From: Phycisphaerales bacterium
GTDB taxonomy: Bacteria > Planctomycetota > Phycisphaerae > Phycisphaerales > JAGLTS01
Assembly: GCA_023135165.1 (NCBI GenBank)
Contig: JAGLTS010000045.1
Coordinates: 1-64,000, forward strand
Direction: 5' to 3'
Length of the DNA: 64,000 nucleotides
In this document: one piece after another, positions 34,828-44,097 of the stretch
Layout: each line of letters starts with the position of its first letter
How positions within the stretch are numbered: position 1 is the stretch's first letter
Position numbers and translations under genes: made by a program
The notes under the pieces: generated by a model
Told to the model about the DNA's origin: nothing
Seen by the model: only the letters and a program-made list of their open reading frames with translations
The model's database searches: none

Positions 34828-36456
34828 TCACTCCGACTCGTCGCTCTCATCCGCGGGCAGGCGGAACTGATCGGGGCGCGCATCGAGCACGCTGCGGAGC
34901 CACGGCTGCGGGTAGTCGACGGCTTCAGCGCTACCCGGCTCGATCTGTACATACCCGTCGTTGTACTTGCGGATCAGGTACTCACCGAGGTCGCGCCATC
35001 GCTTCACGACCATCTCGCCGTGCGACACGCTGTAGTCCGTGAGGTAGCGCTTCATCAACTCCGGATCGGTTTTCGCCAAGTGCAGGGCTGTCCGTTCAAC
35101 CGCCGGCTGCAGCGCCAGGAACGTACCTTCAAGATCCTGTTGCACCGCCTGGATGTCATCGCGCATGTACGAATACTTGAGATTCGCGAAGTTGGCGACG
35201 AAGTTGAAGACCCACCATGCGGAGTCCCAACTGAATCGCTCGATCCCGCCGACGGTGAACGACTCGGGAAGCGCATCAATACAGCAGTACAGCGGGATGT
35301 AGCATGTGAAGTACGTGTCATCGACGCCGTACCAGAAGACGCCGCCGATCGGGTCGGGCAGATGCGCGCGTGACTGTGACACGAATGAGAAACCGGTCTG
35401 TTGTGTCGAGATCGGCCGTTCCCATACATACTCCTCGTCATCGACGGTCCATGTCATCGGTCGCCAACGATTGGGCGTTCCGAACGGCCCGGCGTCGACG
35501 CCTTGGGTCATGTCGAACTCGGTCCCCTCATAGTGATCGCGCATGAGCGAGAAGACATCGCCCACGGACAGCTTCTCATCGGGCTTGATCCAGAGCGGAT
35601 AAGGGTCGGCGTTGGGAACCGCCCGGTGATAGTCCGGCGACAGCTCCAGCGACGGCGCTGCGCGACGGAAGATGCTCCATACGCGCGCGCCTGCATAACG
35701 CTGATTCCTCGGTGTCGCCGGGCAATACGCATCACAGAACCGGAACGGCTCACCCGACTCCGGATCGTAGTACCCTCGCTCAATCGCGAAGGCAATCACG
35801 TTGTCGGAATAGAGGCAGTTCTCCGGATCATCGAGCGGGAATTCGCCGATGCGCGCCTTGTTCGCGTGCGCGGAGATGTATCCATCCGGCACGCGCAGCG
35901 CGACCCATTGGGCGCCATGCCCGCCGGGGCCCGGCCCGATCATCTCCATGATCCACGCCTCGTTCGTGTCGGCGATGGAGAACGACTCGCCCGTCGATCG
36001 GTAGCCATGTTCATCGACAAGCTGCGTCATAACGGTGATCGCTTCGCGGGCTGTAGCCGCACGTTGCAGGGCGAACCGCATCATGTCCCAGTAGTGCAAC
36101 ATACCGTCCGGGTTGTGCAGTTCATCGCGTCCGCCGAATGTCGTCTCGCCGATCGCGAGCTGGTGCTCGTTCATCATGCCGACGACGGCATGGGTGTGCT
36201 CGACCTGTTTGATCGTCCCGCGCACGTTGCCGTGCCAGTCCGTGATGTCGAGCGTCGCGTCCGGCTCATAGTCCGCAGCCGGCGTGTAGTGCAGGTGCGG
36301 ATGGAACTCGCCATCGCATGTATAGGTAATAATGACCGAGCCGTCCGCGGATGCGCCCTTTGTGACGAGCATGTTCGTGCAGGCCGGGGCATTCGCGATC
36401 GCCTGCAGCAACACCGCGCAGGCAACAATCGCTTGGAGGAACAGGCGTGCGTTCAT
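34828..36456 (-). CDS. Exported C69-family dipeptidase (Ntn hydrolase)
   Basis: 542 aa. After a signal sequence of about 25 residues (IVACAVLLQAIANAPA) comes Cys26 in ACTNMLVTKGASADGSV, the expected N-terminal nucleophile exposed by cleavage in peptidase C69. Further landmarks are MNEHQLAIGETTFGGR and EAWIMEMIGPGPGGHGAQWVAL. The family cleaves dipeptides or acyl bonds outside the cytoplasm. Four bp separate it from the upstream subtilase, so the two are one operon. Confidence 0.9.
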   Translation of the reverse strand: MNARLFLQAIVACAVLLQAIANAPACTNMLVTKGASADGSVIITYTCDGEFHPHLHYTPAADYEPDATLDITDWHGNVRGTIKQVEHTHAVVGMMNEHQLAIGETTFGGRDELHNPDGMLHYWDMMRFALQRAATAREAITVMTQLVDEHGYRSTGESFSIADTNEAWIMEMIGPGPGGHGAQWVALRVPDGYISAHANKARIGEFPLDDPENCLYSDNVIAFAIERGYYDPESGEPFRFCDAYCPATPRNQRYAGARVWSIFRRAAPSLELSPDYHRAVPNADPYPLWIKPDEKLSVGDVFSLMRDHYEGTEFDMTQGVDAGPFGTPNRWRPMTWTVDDEEYVWERPISTQQTGFSFVSQSRAHLPDPIGGVFWYGVDDTYFTCYIPLYCCIDALPESFTVGGIERFSWDSAWWVFNFVANFANLKYSYMRDDIQAVQQDLEGTFLALQPAVERTALHLAKTDPELMKRYLTDYSVSHGEMVVKRWRDLGEYLIRKYNDGYVQIEPGSAEAVDYPQPWLRSVLDARPDQFRLPADESDESE

Positions 36457-36460
36457 TCGA

Positions 36461-38368
36461 TCAGTCCCTTGGTGTGAGCGGTGCATCCTCGACAAGCTTG
36501 AGCGTTCGCTTCGGATTGATAAGGAGCATCGGGTGGTCGCCTTCGGTGCGATCCGCGCCCTTCTCGATCAGCTCGATGATCCGCGTCGGCGTGAGCGTCG
36601 GGTCGATGGCGAGCATCTTGGCGGCGAGGTTGACGACGTTGGGCGACGCCTGGGATGTGCCGGACAGCTTCATGCGCGTGCCGCCCGGGATATAGCTTTC
36701 GACCTCGAAGCCGTTGGCGTAGACATCGACCGTGCTGCCGAAGCTCGTGAAGCTCGTCGGGTCGCCCGCCTGATCGACCGCGCCGACGACGAGCAGGTTT
36801 GGCAAGTCGAAGCCGGATGGGATCATCTCGTCGAACTCAACATCGCTGTCCGCGTTGCCCGCCGATGTGACAAAAAGGATATCCGGCGCGCTCGCCATGG
36901 CGTCATACAGCGCATCTCGCCAGATTCGGAAGATCTTTCGGGCAAGCTCGGCTCGCTGCTCCGGCGTACCACCCGCACCGTTGGCTTCAAGCGCTGCTTC
37001 GATGCCCTGGCGATTCCCGCCCCAACTCATGTTAACGATGCGCGTGTCGTGCTCGGCGAAGTATTCGATCGTGTCATACGTGGCTGCCGCGTCCGTGTGC
37101 GCGCCAGAAAGCGTCGGCGTCTCGGGAAGCATCTTGTAGCTGAGCGTGAGGCGGCAAGTGAGAATGCGAATGAACGGGTTGCCTTCCGCCGCGATGCCCG
37201 CGACGTGCGTGCCGTGCGCGTAGTTGCCGAAGAGCCCGAAATCCTCGATGAACGACCGCACCTGCTCCGGTTCGATACCGCCCATGAACTGCATTACCTC
37301 AGCGGCCTCCTTGCTGTTGACCGCCGCCTGAAGATCCGAGAAGCCCTTCATGTGCCCAGCGACGATTTCGACATCGGCATCCATGTCGTCAAGCGGGTGC
37401 AGCAGATCGGAGATCCGGTGGGAGTGTAGATCGAAAGCTATGCCGTGCACATCGTCGACAAAGCCGTTGTCGTCGGTGTCCGTTCCATCAAGCGTTTCAT
37501 CCGGATTGATGAAGAGCACGCCTGGGAAGAGGTCGGCGTCGATGCCGGAGTCCCAGATGGCGACGACGACGGGCGTGAGATCGCGCCCAGCCGAAAGCGT
37601 GACGGACCGCGCCTGCCAGATGTCCTGCTTCTCGACGCGATTGCGATCAACGACCGCCTGGTACACAGCGATCTGCTCATCACGAAGCGGCAGGTGGATC
37701 TCGAGCATCGCCCTCATGCCGACGAGACCGCGAGCAAGGTCGGCGCCGAGTTCACCGCCTGTCTGCTCGACGATCGGGTCGATTCGGTTCAGCACGATGC
37801 CGAGAATCAGGTTCTCCGTGCGGATCCGCGCGCCGCCGAGGCGTTCCTCGACGCTGTCGCCGACGATATCCCAGGGCAGGGCGCCGACCCTCGCGAAGAG
37901 CAGCGCAGCAAATATCTGGCGATAGCGCGCATCATCACCGCCCGCCTGAGCGTGCGCCTCCGCGATCGACTCGGTCACAAGGCCGGTCATCAGCTTCGCC
38001 GCCTGCTTGTCCTCCAAATCGCGCATCAGCGGAACATACGCAAGCGCCTCGTCGAATCGGCCATCGAGCATGTCAAGGCTCATCAGCACGCCGTAGAAGC
38101 CTTGCAGCGTCGAGGCGTCCCGGATGTCGTACTTCTCCAGGTCGGCCTTGATATCCGCCCGGACCTGAAACGCGAGGGCAGCGAACTGCTCATCGGATGC
38201 GAGCAGTTCCGATGCGGTCCCAGGAATCGTGTACGTGTGGCGGGGCAGATCATCCAGGCTGTTGACCGGGATCTTGTCCTGTGCGGTCGCCGACGAAGCG
38301 GTGAGCATGATGGCGCACGCAAGCGTGAGCATCGCGGAAGCGCGAGGCAGCCGTCTCGTAGATCGCAT
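36461..38368 (-). CDS. Exported subtilase (S8 family serine protease)
   Basis: 635 aa with a signal peptide (AMLTLACAIMLTASSATAQ). A helical N-terminal region of about 230 residues is not typical of the I9 propeptide. The triad is intact: VVVAIWDSGID (Asp), YAHGTHVAGIAAEG (His) and LSGTSQASPNVVNLAAK (Ser), with oxyanion Asn in VTSAGNADSD. A long insertion between Asp and His holds a possible calcium segment (DTDDNGFVDD). It is co-transcribed with the C69 dipeptidase, consistent with extracellular peptide use. Confidence 0.92.
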   Translation of the reverse strand: MRSTRRLPRASAMLTLACAIMLTASSATAQDKIPVNSLDDLPRHTYTIPGTASELLASDEQFAALAFQVRADIKADLEKYDIRDASTLQGFYGVLMSLDMLDGRFDEALAYVPLMRDLEDKQAAKLMTGLVTESIAEAHAQAGGDDARYRQIFAALLFARVGALPWDIVGDSVEERLGGARIRTENLILGIVLNRIDPIVEQTGGELGADLARGLVGMRAMLEIHLPLRDEQIAVYQAVVDRNRVEKQDIWQARSVTLSAGRDLTPVVVAIWDSGIDADLFPGVLFINPDETLDGTDTDDNGFVDDVHGIAFDLHSHRISDLLHPLDDMDADVEIVAGHMKGFSDLQAAVNSKEAAEVMQFMGGIEPEQVRSFIEDFGLFGNYAHGTHVAGIAAEGNPFIRILTCRLTLSYKMLPETPTLSGAHTDAAATYDTIEYFAEHDTRIVNMSWGGNRQGIEAALEANGAGGTPEQRAELARKIFRIWRDALYDAMASAPDILFVTSAGNADSDVEFDEMIPSGFDLPNLLVVGAVDQAGDPTSFTSFGSTVDVYANGFEVESYIPGGTRMKLSGTSQASPNVVNLAAKMLAIDPTLTPTRIIELIEKGADRTEGDHPMLLINPKRTLKLVEDAPLTPRD

Positions 38369-38439
38369 CGTTCCGTTCCTCCAGGCCCCGCGAGCCGTCT
38401 GTTGGGTGATTCGTGGCTCGGCATGGTACCGAAGTCACC

Positions 38440-39240
38440 TCATACCGTCGCAGGCGAATCCGGATGCATCGCATCGAGGGCGATACGGAAACCGACCGTG
38501 CGGTCGCGGTAGACGGGTGTGTTTCGGCTGCGATGGGCGGATCGGCAGCAGACCGGCCCGTCATGCCAGGAGCCGCCTCGGAGCACGCACGATGAGCCGA
38601 ACACCGGGCCTTGCGGGTCGGTCAGTGGAGCGCCTGCCGGGTCGTATGGTCGAGCAAAATCCTGGCACCACTCCCACACGTGGCCGTGCATGTCGAAGAG
38701 CCCCCATGCGTTCGGCTTCTTGAGCGCGACCGGATGTGGCGATCGTCGAGCGTTTCCCTTGAACCACGCGTACTCATCCAGCCTCGCCCGATCGTCGCCG
38801 AAGCAGTACGCGGTGGTGCTGCCCGCGCGACATGCGTACTCCCATTCCGCTTCGGTCGGCAGGCCATACGACCGGCCCTCGCGCTCTGACAAAACGGCGC
38901 AGAACGTGACCGCCTCGTTCCACGACACGCAGGTGACGGGATAGTCCTCGCCACCCCCACGACCGCCCCGACCCCCACGACCGCCTTGACGACCCAGGCT
39001 GAGCAGTCGCGCCCAACGTGTCATGCTCGCCGATGGGTCGCCGCCCATGACCGCCCGCCACTGCCCCGCCGTCACGGGCGTTTCGGCCAGATGAAACCCC
39101 TTCGTGAACGTCACTTCGCGCTGCGTTTCATCCGCATCACGCCCCGCTTCACCCTCCAGGCTGCCCATCACAAACGTGCCCGGCTGCACGCGGACAAATG
39201 TCATGCCCAGATTGTTCGTGAAGCGGTTGCACATACACAT
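38440..39240 (-). CDS. Formylglycine-generating-enzyme (SUMF1) fold protein
   Basis: 266 aa. FVRVQPGTFVMGS, LAETPVTAGQWRAVMG, YPVTCVSWNEAVTFC, LPTEAEWEYACRAG and the closing CCRSAHRSRNTPVYRDRTVGFR are the FGE/sulfatase-modifying-factor pattern. Many members are not true formylglycine generators, so activity on sulfatases is uncertain. A Gly-Arg run (RQGGRGGRGG) encoded by the 9-bp G-rich repeat lies in the loop before YPVTC. The start at 39240 is uncertain because there is no clear RBS. Confidence 0.85.
   Translation of the reverse strand: MCMCNRFTNNLGMTFVRVQPGTFVMGSLEGEAGRDADETQREVTFTKGFHLAETPVTAGQWRAVMGGDPSASMTRWARLLSLGRQGGRGGRGGRGGGEDYPVTCVSWNEAVTFCAVLSEREGRSYGLPTEAEWEYACRAGSTTAYCFGDDRARLDEYAWFKGNARRSPHPVALKKPNAWGLFDMHGHVWEWCQDFARPYDPAGAPLTDPQGPVFGSSCVLRGGSWHDGPVCCRSAHRSRNTPVYRDRTVGFRIALDAMHPDSPATV
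38951..38986 (-). repeat. G-rich 9-bp repeat expanded in frame inside the FGE-like gene
   Basis: On the minus strand units of GTCGTGGGG-like sequence give a GGR repeat in the protein. The unit matches the intergenic one at 16434-16470. A 9-bp period adds three residues per unit and keeps the frame. Confidence 0.65.
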
Positions 39241-39384
39241 CCGGGCACCACCAGCCGTGATGCTGCTCTCCAACGCTCAGCGGATTCAAGTCCGAAGTCC
39301 AGCGCCTACGACAAAAGCGACGCCGCAAAATGGTTCGCCGGCTTGGTGCTGTTCCGCATCGACTCACCTCACCGAGACCGTGCG

Positions 39385-39522
39385 ATGTCCTGTCACGATC
39401 TTGCCGAGCAGGAACGCTACCACATCGATCATCTGCTCGCCATCGGATTCGCGTCACACCGGATCGCGCGAGCACCGGACCGTCGCAGCGCGCGGCGCAG
39501 TCGACGATTGGCTGCGGATTGA
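39385..39522 (+). pseudogene. Possible IS30-family transposase N-terminal remnant
   Basis: The segment MSCHDLAEQERYHIDHLLAI, followed by GFASHRIARA, resembles the N-terminal helix-turn-helix of IS30 transposases ('LT.EERY.I..L...G.S...IA..L.R..STISRE'). Similarity ends after IARA, the following residues are out of frame and the ORF stops after 45 residues. No catalytic DDE part or terminal repeats were seen. It fills most of the 327-bp gap between the FGE-like gene and the sigma factor. Confidence 0.4.
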
Positions 39523-39545
39523 TCCCTGGACATTAGTCTGGTGGT

Positions 39546-39570
39546 TCTGGGCTGCGCAGCAGCCCGGCTA
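39546..39570 (+). repeat. REP hairpin, type 1, at the 3' end of the sigma factor gene
   Basis: Head TCT, stem GGGCTGC / GCAGCCC, loop GCA, tail GGCTA. It differs from the copy right of the RAYT gene at only two positions (head and loop), 29 kb away. Its terminal CTA is the TAG stop codon of the sigma factor on the minus strand. Confidence 0.8.
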
Positions 39571-40488
39571 GCCGGCAGCGGCGCGGCGCTTGTTGCGCCC
39601 ACGACGGATCGGGCCCGGTTCGCCCTGGTCGCCGCGGTTCTCACGGAAGAATCGGCTGGGCCACTCATCCGTGATCTGTGCGTTGAGCTTGCGTAGCGCC
39701 TCGGCTTCGATCTGACGGACGCGCTCGCGCGTCAGGCCGATCTCCTTGCCGATCTGCTTGAGCGTGAGCGGCTGCTGTCCATCCAGGCCGAAGCGAAGGC
39801 GCAACACGCGGGCTTCCCGCACGTCGATGGCGTCGAGCAGCTTCTTGATCGTGCGCATCTCGTCGGCGTCGTAAACGACCTGGTCCGGCTGATCGCCGTT
39901 CGTGTCGGCGAAGAGGTCGCCGAGGTTCATGACCTCGCCATCCTCGCCCATCGGCGCCTGCGTGGGCGAGTAGAACGCGCGCACCGCACGCCGAATCACG
40001 CGGATCTTCTTGACCGACACGTTCATGTGCTCAGCCAACTCCTGCATCGTCGGCGCCCGACCGAGCATGTCCTCGAGCTCCCGGCTCATCTGCTTCCACT
40101 TCGCGATCAGCTCGATCATGTACGCGGGGATGTGGATGGGCTGCACAGCGTTGATGAGCGCTCGCTTGATCGCTTGCTTGATCCACCACGAGGCGTAGGT
40201 GGAGAAACGAGCGCCTTGCGCGGGGTCAAAGCCCTCGACCGCACGGATCAGGCCGACGTTGCCTTCTTCGATGAGATCGGTGAGCGTGAGACCGCGATTG
40301 ACGTAGTTCTTGGCGATGGACACGACCAGGCGCAGGTTCGCGCTCACCATCTGTTCGCGCGCTTCGGCATCCCCGTCGTTGATGATCCGCCAGCCGAGAT
40401 GCTTCTCCTCCTCGGCTGTCAGCAACGGCGTGATGTTAATCCGCCTCAGGTAAAGCTGCAGGTCCGACTGCAGCCCGGATTTGGCCAT
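39568..40488 (-). CDS. RNA polymerase sigma-70 factor, RpoD/SigA-like
   Basis: 306 aa. Region 1.2 (LQLYLRRINITPLLT), region 2 (NLRLVVSIAKNYVNRGLTL, ARFSTYASWWIKQAI), region 3 and region 4.2 (LTLKQIGKEIGLTRERVRQI) are all present. The long acidic region 1.1 of housekeeping sigma factors is absent, and the basic tail (RRGRNKRRAAAG) is unusual. It could be the primary sigma of a short type or a group 2 paralogue. It ends inside a REP hairpin. Confidence 0.9.
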   Translation of the reverse strand: MAKSGLQSDLQLYLRRINITPLLTAEEEKHLGWRIINDGDAEAREQMVSANLRLVVSIAKNYVNRGLTLTDLIEEGNVGLIRAVEGFDPAQGARFSTYASWWIKQAIKRALINAVQPIHIPAYMIELIAKWKQMSRELEDMLGRAPTMQELAEHMNVSVKKIRVIRRAVRAFYSPTQAPMGEDGEVMNLGDLFADTNGDQPDQVVYDADEMRTIKKLLDAIDVREARVLRLRFGLDGQQPLTLKQIGKEIGLTRERVRQIEAEALRKLNAQITDEWPSRFFRENRGDQGEPGPIRRGRNKRRAAAG

Positions 40489-40974
40489 TACTATGTCCGT
40501 CGAGTGATTTTCCTACCTGCTCTTACGAATCCCACCGAACATCACTATACCCGTGGGATCAAGCCCAGCCAACACACGGAGGGGCATGGTTGTGTCGGTC
40601 CAATATCGACGGGGCTTGAGCCTCAATGCCCTATCGCACGGTGCGTGAACCTGCGGTGACAGCCGTGCGATCGGCGGCTCAGGACACATCCCCGCACCTC
40701 CATGTTCCGATTCGCTGAGAACGGCCGGTCAGTTGCATTATCAGCATGATGATTCGCTTATTCGCATCCCCTCGCGGGTGATTATCGGACAACCCTGCGA
40801 GACGACCCTGTGCGCCGGGGCGCCGTCGCGGAACGTCCGACAATAAAACTGACAAAATCCGGAGAAAGCGCGTTGCGCAACCGCGCGCCAGGCGACTAGT
40901 GGGGGAGCGGACATACTTCCTCCAATACCACCCCGCGACGGGGCGCTGCGCATAACCTGACACGGCCATCTAGA
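40489..40974 (+). other. 486-bp divergent promoter gap between sigma factor and ECF genes
   Basis: No convincing ORF. It must hold the promoters of both sigma-factor genes. A near-perfect inverted repeat GCGCGTTGC / GCAACCGCGC (one bulge, no loop) lies at 40868-40886, about 90 bp before the ECF start, and could be an operator or a decayed REP. No clear -35/-10 pair was identified. Confidence 0.45.
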
Positions 40975-41625
40975 ATGGGCGACGTGTTTGGGGCCGCAGC
41001 GCTGACAGACCGAATCGTGCACGCCGCCATCGACGGTTCGCAGGAGGATCTCGACCGCGTGCTCAAGGTGATCGAACCGCAGGTTCGGTTGATGGTGGTC
41101 GCGCGCCTCACACCGACGACGGCTCAGTTCCATGCGGCTGAGGATGTCACCCAGCGCGTGATGGTCTCACTGGCGATGGGTGTTCGGCGGCTCGATGGGC
41201 GGACCGTTGAGGGTCTCAAGGCGTTTGTCTCGGGCATCGTGAGCAAGAAGGTCGCCGACCTGCTCAATGATCGAGACAATCGCGCCGTACCGGCTGCACG
41301 CTCGCTTGACTCGACGATCCACAGCTTGTCCGATGCCCGACCGGTCTGGCAGCTTCTCTCCGCCACCGGTACATCCCCGCCGAGCGCTGCGGAGCGCGCG
41401 GAGCAGACCGACCGGCTCATGGCTGAGCTTGGCCATCTCAAGTCCGAGCACCGCGACATCATCACGTTCGCGTTCTTCGACCAACTGCCGATGAACGAGA
41501 TCGCGGATCGGATACGTCTCTCGAGGCCGGCGGCGTCGATGCTTCTTGTTCGGGCGGTTCGCGCGCTGCGGTGCGGCATGACCGATTCAAGCGGAGTGGG
41601 AGAGGACAGTGCAACCCCCGTCTGA
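40975..41625 (+). CDS. ECF-type RNA polymerase sigma factor
   Basis: 216 aa. Region 2 is seen in AAEDVTQRVMVSLAMGVRRL and region 4 in ITFAFFDQLPMNEIADRIRL followed by SRPAASMLLVRAVRALR. There is no anti-sigma gene; instead the next ORF is a membrane Ser/Thr kinase whose GTG start lies 17 bp inside this gene. This matches planctomycete ECF groups that work with protein kinases. Phosphorylation of the sigma factor by the kinase is a reasonable hypothesis, not shown. Confidence 0.85.
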   Translation: MGDVFGAAALTDRIVHAAIDGSQEDLDRVLKVIEPQVRLMVVARLTPTTAQFHAAEDVTQRVMVSLAMGVRRLDGRTVEGLKAFVSGIVSKKVADLLNDRDNRAVPAARSLDSTIHSLSDARPVWQLLSATGTSPPSAAERAEQTDRLMAELGHLKSEHRDIITFAFFDQLPMNEIADRIRLSRPAASMLLVRAVRALRCGMTDSSGVGEDSATPV

Positions 41626-44071
41626 CGACACACCGACGCCTGAGTTCGCCGACCAGGTGGATGACGCCCTGGAGGCGATGTGGCACGGCGATAGCGCTGA
41701 GATGAACCGACTGGTCGAATCCGATGAGGATGGCGCCGGCGCTCCGGGCATCGGCACGCTCTTCGGTTCAGTGATCGGTCTGCCGGCCGGGCTCGCCGAG
41801 GGTGCGGTGATCGGCGGCTATGCCGTCGAGCGCCTCATCGCGCACGGCGGGATGGGGTCCGTCTACCTTGCCATGCAGCACAACCCACGACGAACCGTCG
41901 CACTCAAGGTGATGAAAGCGGGAATCGCATCACGTTCCGCCTTGCGCCGGTTCGAGCACGAATCACAGATCCTCGCGCGCCTGCGCCATCCCAACATCGC
42001 CCAGGTCTATGAAGCCGGAACGCACCACATCAGCCAGGACGGCGCGGAACCCGGCGTGCCTTTCTTCGCGATGGAGTACATCCCGGGCGCAGCCGCGATC
42101 ACCGACTACGCTGTCTCAAACAAGCTCAGCACGCGCGAGCGACTCGAATTGCTCGCCAAGGTCTGCGACGCCGTCCACCACGGCCACGAACAGGGCATCA
42201 TTCACCGTGATCTCAAGCCGGGCAACATACTCGTCGATTCAACCGGCGAACCGAAGATCATCGACTTCGGCGTGGCGCGCGCGACCGACTCGGACATCGC
42301 TGTCACCACGCTGCGCACGGATGTCGGCCAACTCATCGGCACACTGCAATACATGAGCCCGGAGCAGTGCGACGCAGACGCCGGCTCGCTTGATGCGCGC
42401 AGCGATGTCTACGCGCTGGGCGTCGTCATGTACGAACTGCTCTGCGGGCGGTTGCCTTACGATCTGAAACGGACGGCGTTGTACGACGCGGCTCGTGTGA
42501 TACGCGATCAGTCACCGATTCGGCTCAGCGAGATCAACCGCATGCTGCGAGGCGATGTCGAGACCATCGTGCTCAAGGCTCTTGAAAAGGACCGCAATCG
42601 GCGGTATCTGTCCGCAGCCGACCTGCGCGATGACATCAGACGCTATCTCAGCGATCAGCCGATCCTCGCCCGGTCGTCGAGCGCGTTCTACCGCCTGCGC
42701 AAGAAAGCAGCTCGGCACCGATCCTGGGTTGTTCTTGCAGTCGTGCTCGTCTCACTGGTCGCCCTCGCTGCCGTGCGAACGGTGTGGGTCGGACAGCGGG
42801 ACTTTCAGTCAGCCCGACACGACGCGCTCGTCGCGCAGTGCGAGTTGGACATCGGCCTCGCTGAGAACTGTCTCGACAGCGCCGGTTCAGTGCTCACCCG
42901 CTATCCCGATCTCACCGAAGCGATCCTCGCATCGGCGCACGCTCGATTCCAGCTCGCGTTGGATACGAGCGATGAAGAACTCATGGGAACCGTCACCACC
43001 ACGCTCAGGAGCAGGATCGACAACGATCCGCAGGCGAACTGGGCGTGCAGCGCGTTGCTTACTGAGATGTACCGTGCAGCTGGCGAAGAAGGTCTCGCGG
43101 AGCACTACGAGGATCAGGTGCGACGCTTCGCGCCAGAGACGGCGCAAGCGTGGTATGTCCGTTCATTCGCAACGCTCGACAAGAAGCAGGCCATCTACTG
43201 CGCCGAACAGGCGGCGCACCTCGGGCCCGGCAGGCGCCTGGCACCGCTGATTTGGAAGCGCCTCTCGCAACTGTACCTGCACACGAGGGACTACGAAGGT
43301 GCGATGGAGGCTGTGCGAATGCTCAATGTGTTGGGTGGGGATCGACTCCACACCATGCGGACCCAAGCATCGATCCTCATCAGGCAAGGTCGATACAACG
43401 AGGCGATCCCGCTCTGTGACCGCGTGATCGAACTTGATCAGCCCCATCCGCATCGCCATCGCGCCCGCGCCATCGCACGACTCTGCTTGAAGCAATACGA
43501 CAAGTCGATCGAGGACTACTCGACCGCGGTCGAGTTGGCTGGGCCTCAGGACACGTGGGAACGCCATCACCGCGCGACGCCCCTGTGGATCGTCGGGCGG
43601 CACGAGGAGGCAGCCGACGATTACCGGGAAGTCCGCAGAATACGCGGGCACGCCCATTGGGCGGGCGCTCGTCTTTTCCTCGTGCTTCACGACCAGGCTG
43701 ACCATCTGGAGCGGCAGGGGTTCGAGACGGAGGCTGCTTCGCTCCGGGCCGAGGCTGACCTTGTGCTCGAACAGGCGAGCAGGATCATCCTTCGCGGGAG
43801 CTGGCTCGAAAAAGCACTTGCATGTTTGGCAGGCGACCTGACACCCGCCGAGCTTTTCGCCGCTGCCGACCCCGACAACGATCAGCAGGTGTGTGAAGCC
43901 TGCTACTACGCCGGCGAAGCCTCACTGCTCCAAGGTCGGCCGAATGACGCCCGACAGTGGTTTCAGCGCTGTGCTGACACGGGACTCGCTCTCGATCCCG
44001 ACCTCGACGCCCTGAACCCGATGAACGAGTACCACCTCGCGCTGTGGCGACTTGATTCCCTCACGCAGTAG
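41609..44071 (+). CDS. Membrane Ser/Thr protein kinase with TPR sensor domain
   Basis: 820 aa, GTG start with GAGAGG upstream. The kinase domain (about 65-350) has glycine loop HGGMGSVYLA, VALKVMKAG (Lys), IIHRDLKPGNIL (catalytic Asp), IIDFGVARA (DFG) and LQYMSPEQC. One membrane helix (WVVLAVVLVSLVALAAVRTV) follows, then about 430 residues of helical repeats, probably TPRs (RQGRYNEAIPLCDRVIELD). The kinase is cytosolic and the repeats exported. It overlaps the ECF sigma gene and is presumably its regulator. Confidence 0.93.
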   Translation: MQPPSDDTPTPEFADQVDDALEAMWHGDSAEMNRLVESDEDGAGAPGIGTLFGSVIGLPAGLAEGAVIGGYAVERLIAHGGMGSVYLAMQHNPRRTVALKVMKAGIASRSALRRFEHESQILARLRHPNIAQVYEAGTHHISQDGAEPGVPFFAMEYIPGAAAITDYAVSNKLSTRERLELLAKVCDAVHHGHEQGIIHRDLKPGNILVDSTGEPKIIDFGVARATDSDIAVTTLRTDVGQLIGTLQYMSPEQCDADAGSLDARSDVYALGVVMYELLCGRLPYDLKRTALYDAARVIRDQSPIRLSEINRMLRGDVETIVLKALEKDRNRRYLSAADLRDDIRRYLSDQPILARSSSAFYRLRKKAARHRSWVVLAVVLVSLVALAAVRTVWVGQRDFQSARHDALVAQCELDIGLAENCLDSAGSVLTRYPDLTEAILASAHARFQLALDTSDEELMGTVTTTLRSRIDNDPQANWACSALLTEMYRAAGEEGLAEHYEDQVRRFAPETAQAWYVRSFATLDKKQAIYCAEQAAHLGPGRRLAPLIWKRLSQLYLHTRDYEGAMEAVRMLNVLGGDRLHTMRTQASILIRQGRYNEAIPLCDRVIELDQPHPHRHRARAIARLCLKQYDKSIEDYSTAVELAGPQDTWERHHRATPLWIVGRHEEAADDYREVRRIRGHAHWAGARLFLVLHDQADHLERQGFETEAASLRAEADLVLEQASRIILRGSWLEKALACLAGDLTPAELFAAADPDNDQQVCEACYYAGEASLLQGRPNDARQWFQRCADTGLALDPDLDALNPMNEYHLALWRLDSLTQ

Positions 44072-44097
44072 CCGCGAAGCGTGGCAGCGAGGGGCGG

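Noticed and set aside
40868-40886. Inverted repeat in the ECF promoter gap as a REP or operator
   Set aside because: One bulge, no loop and no shared tail; only mentioned in the gap entry.
44069-44095. TAGCC-led sequence at the kinase stop resembling a REP tail
   Set aside because: The GGCTA tail (minus strand) is there but the arms do not pair well, so it was not counted as a REP copy.
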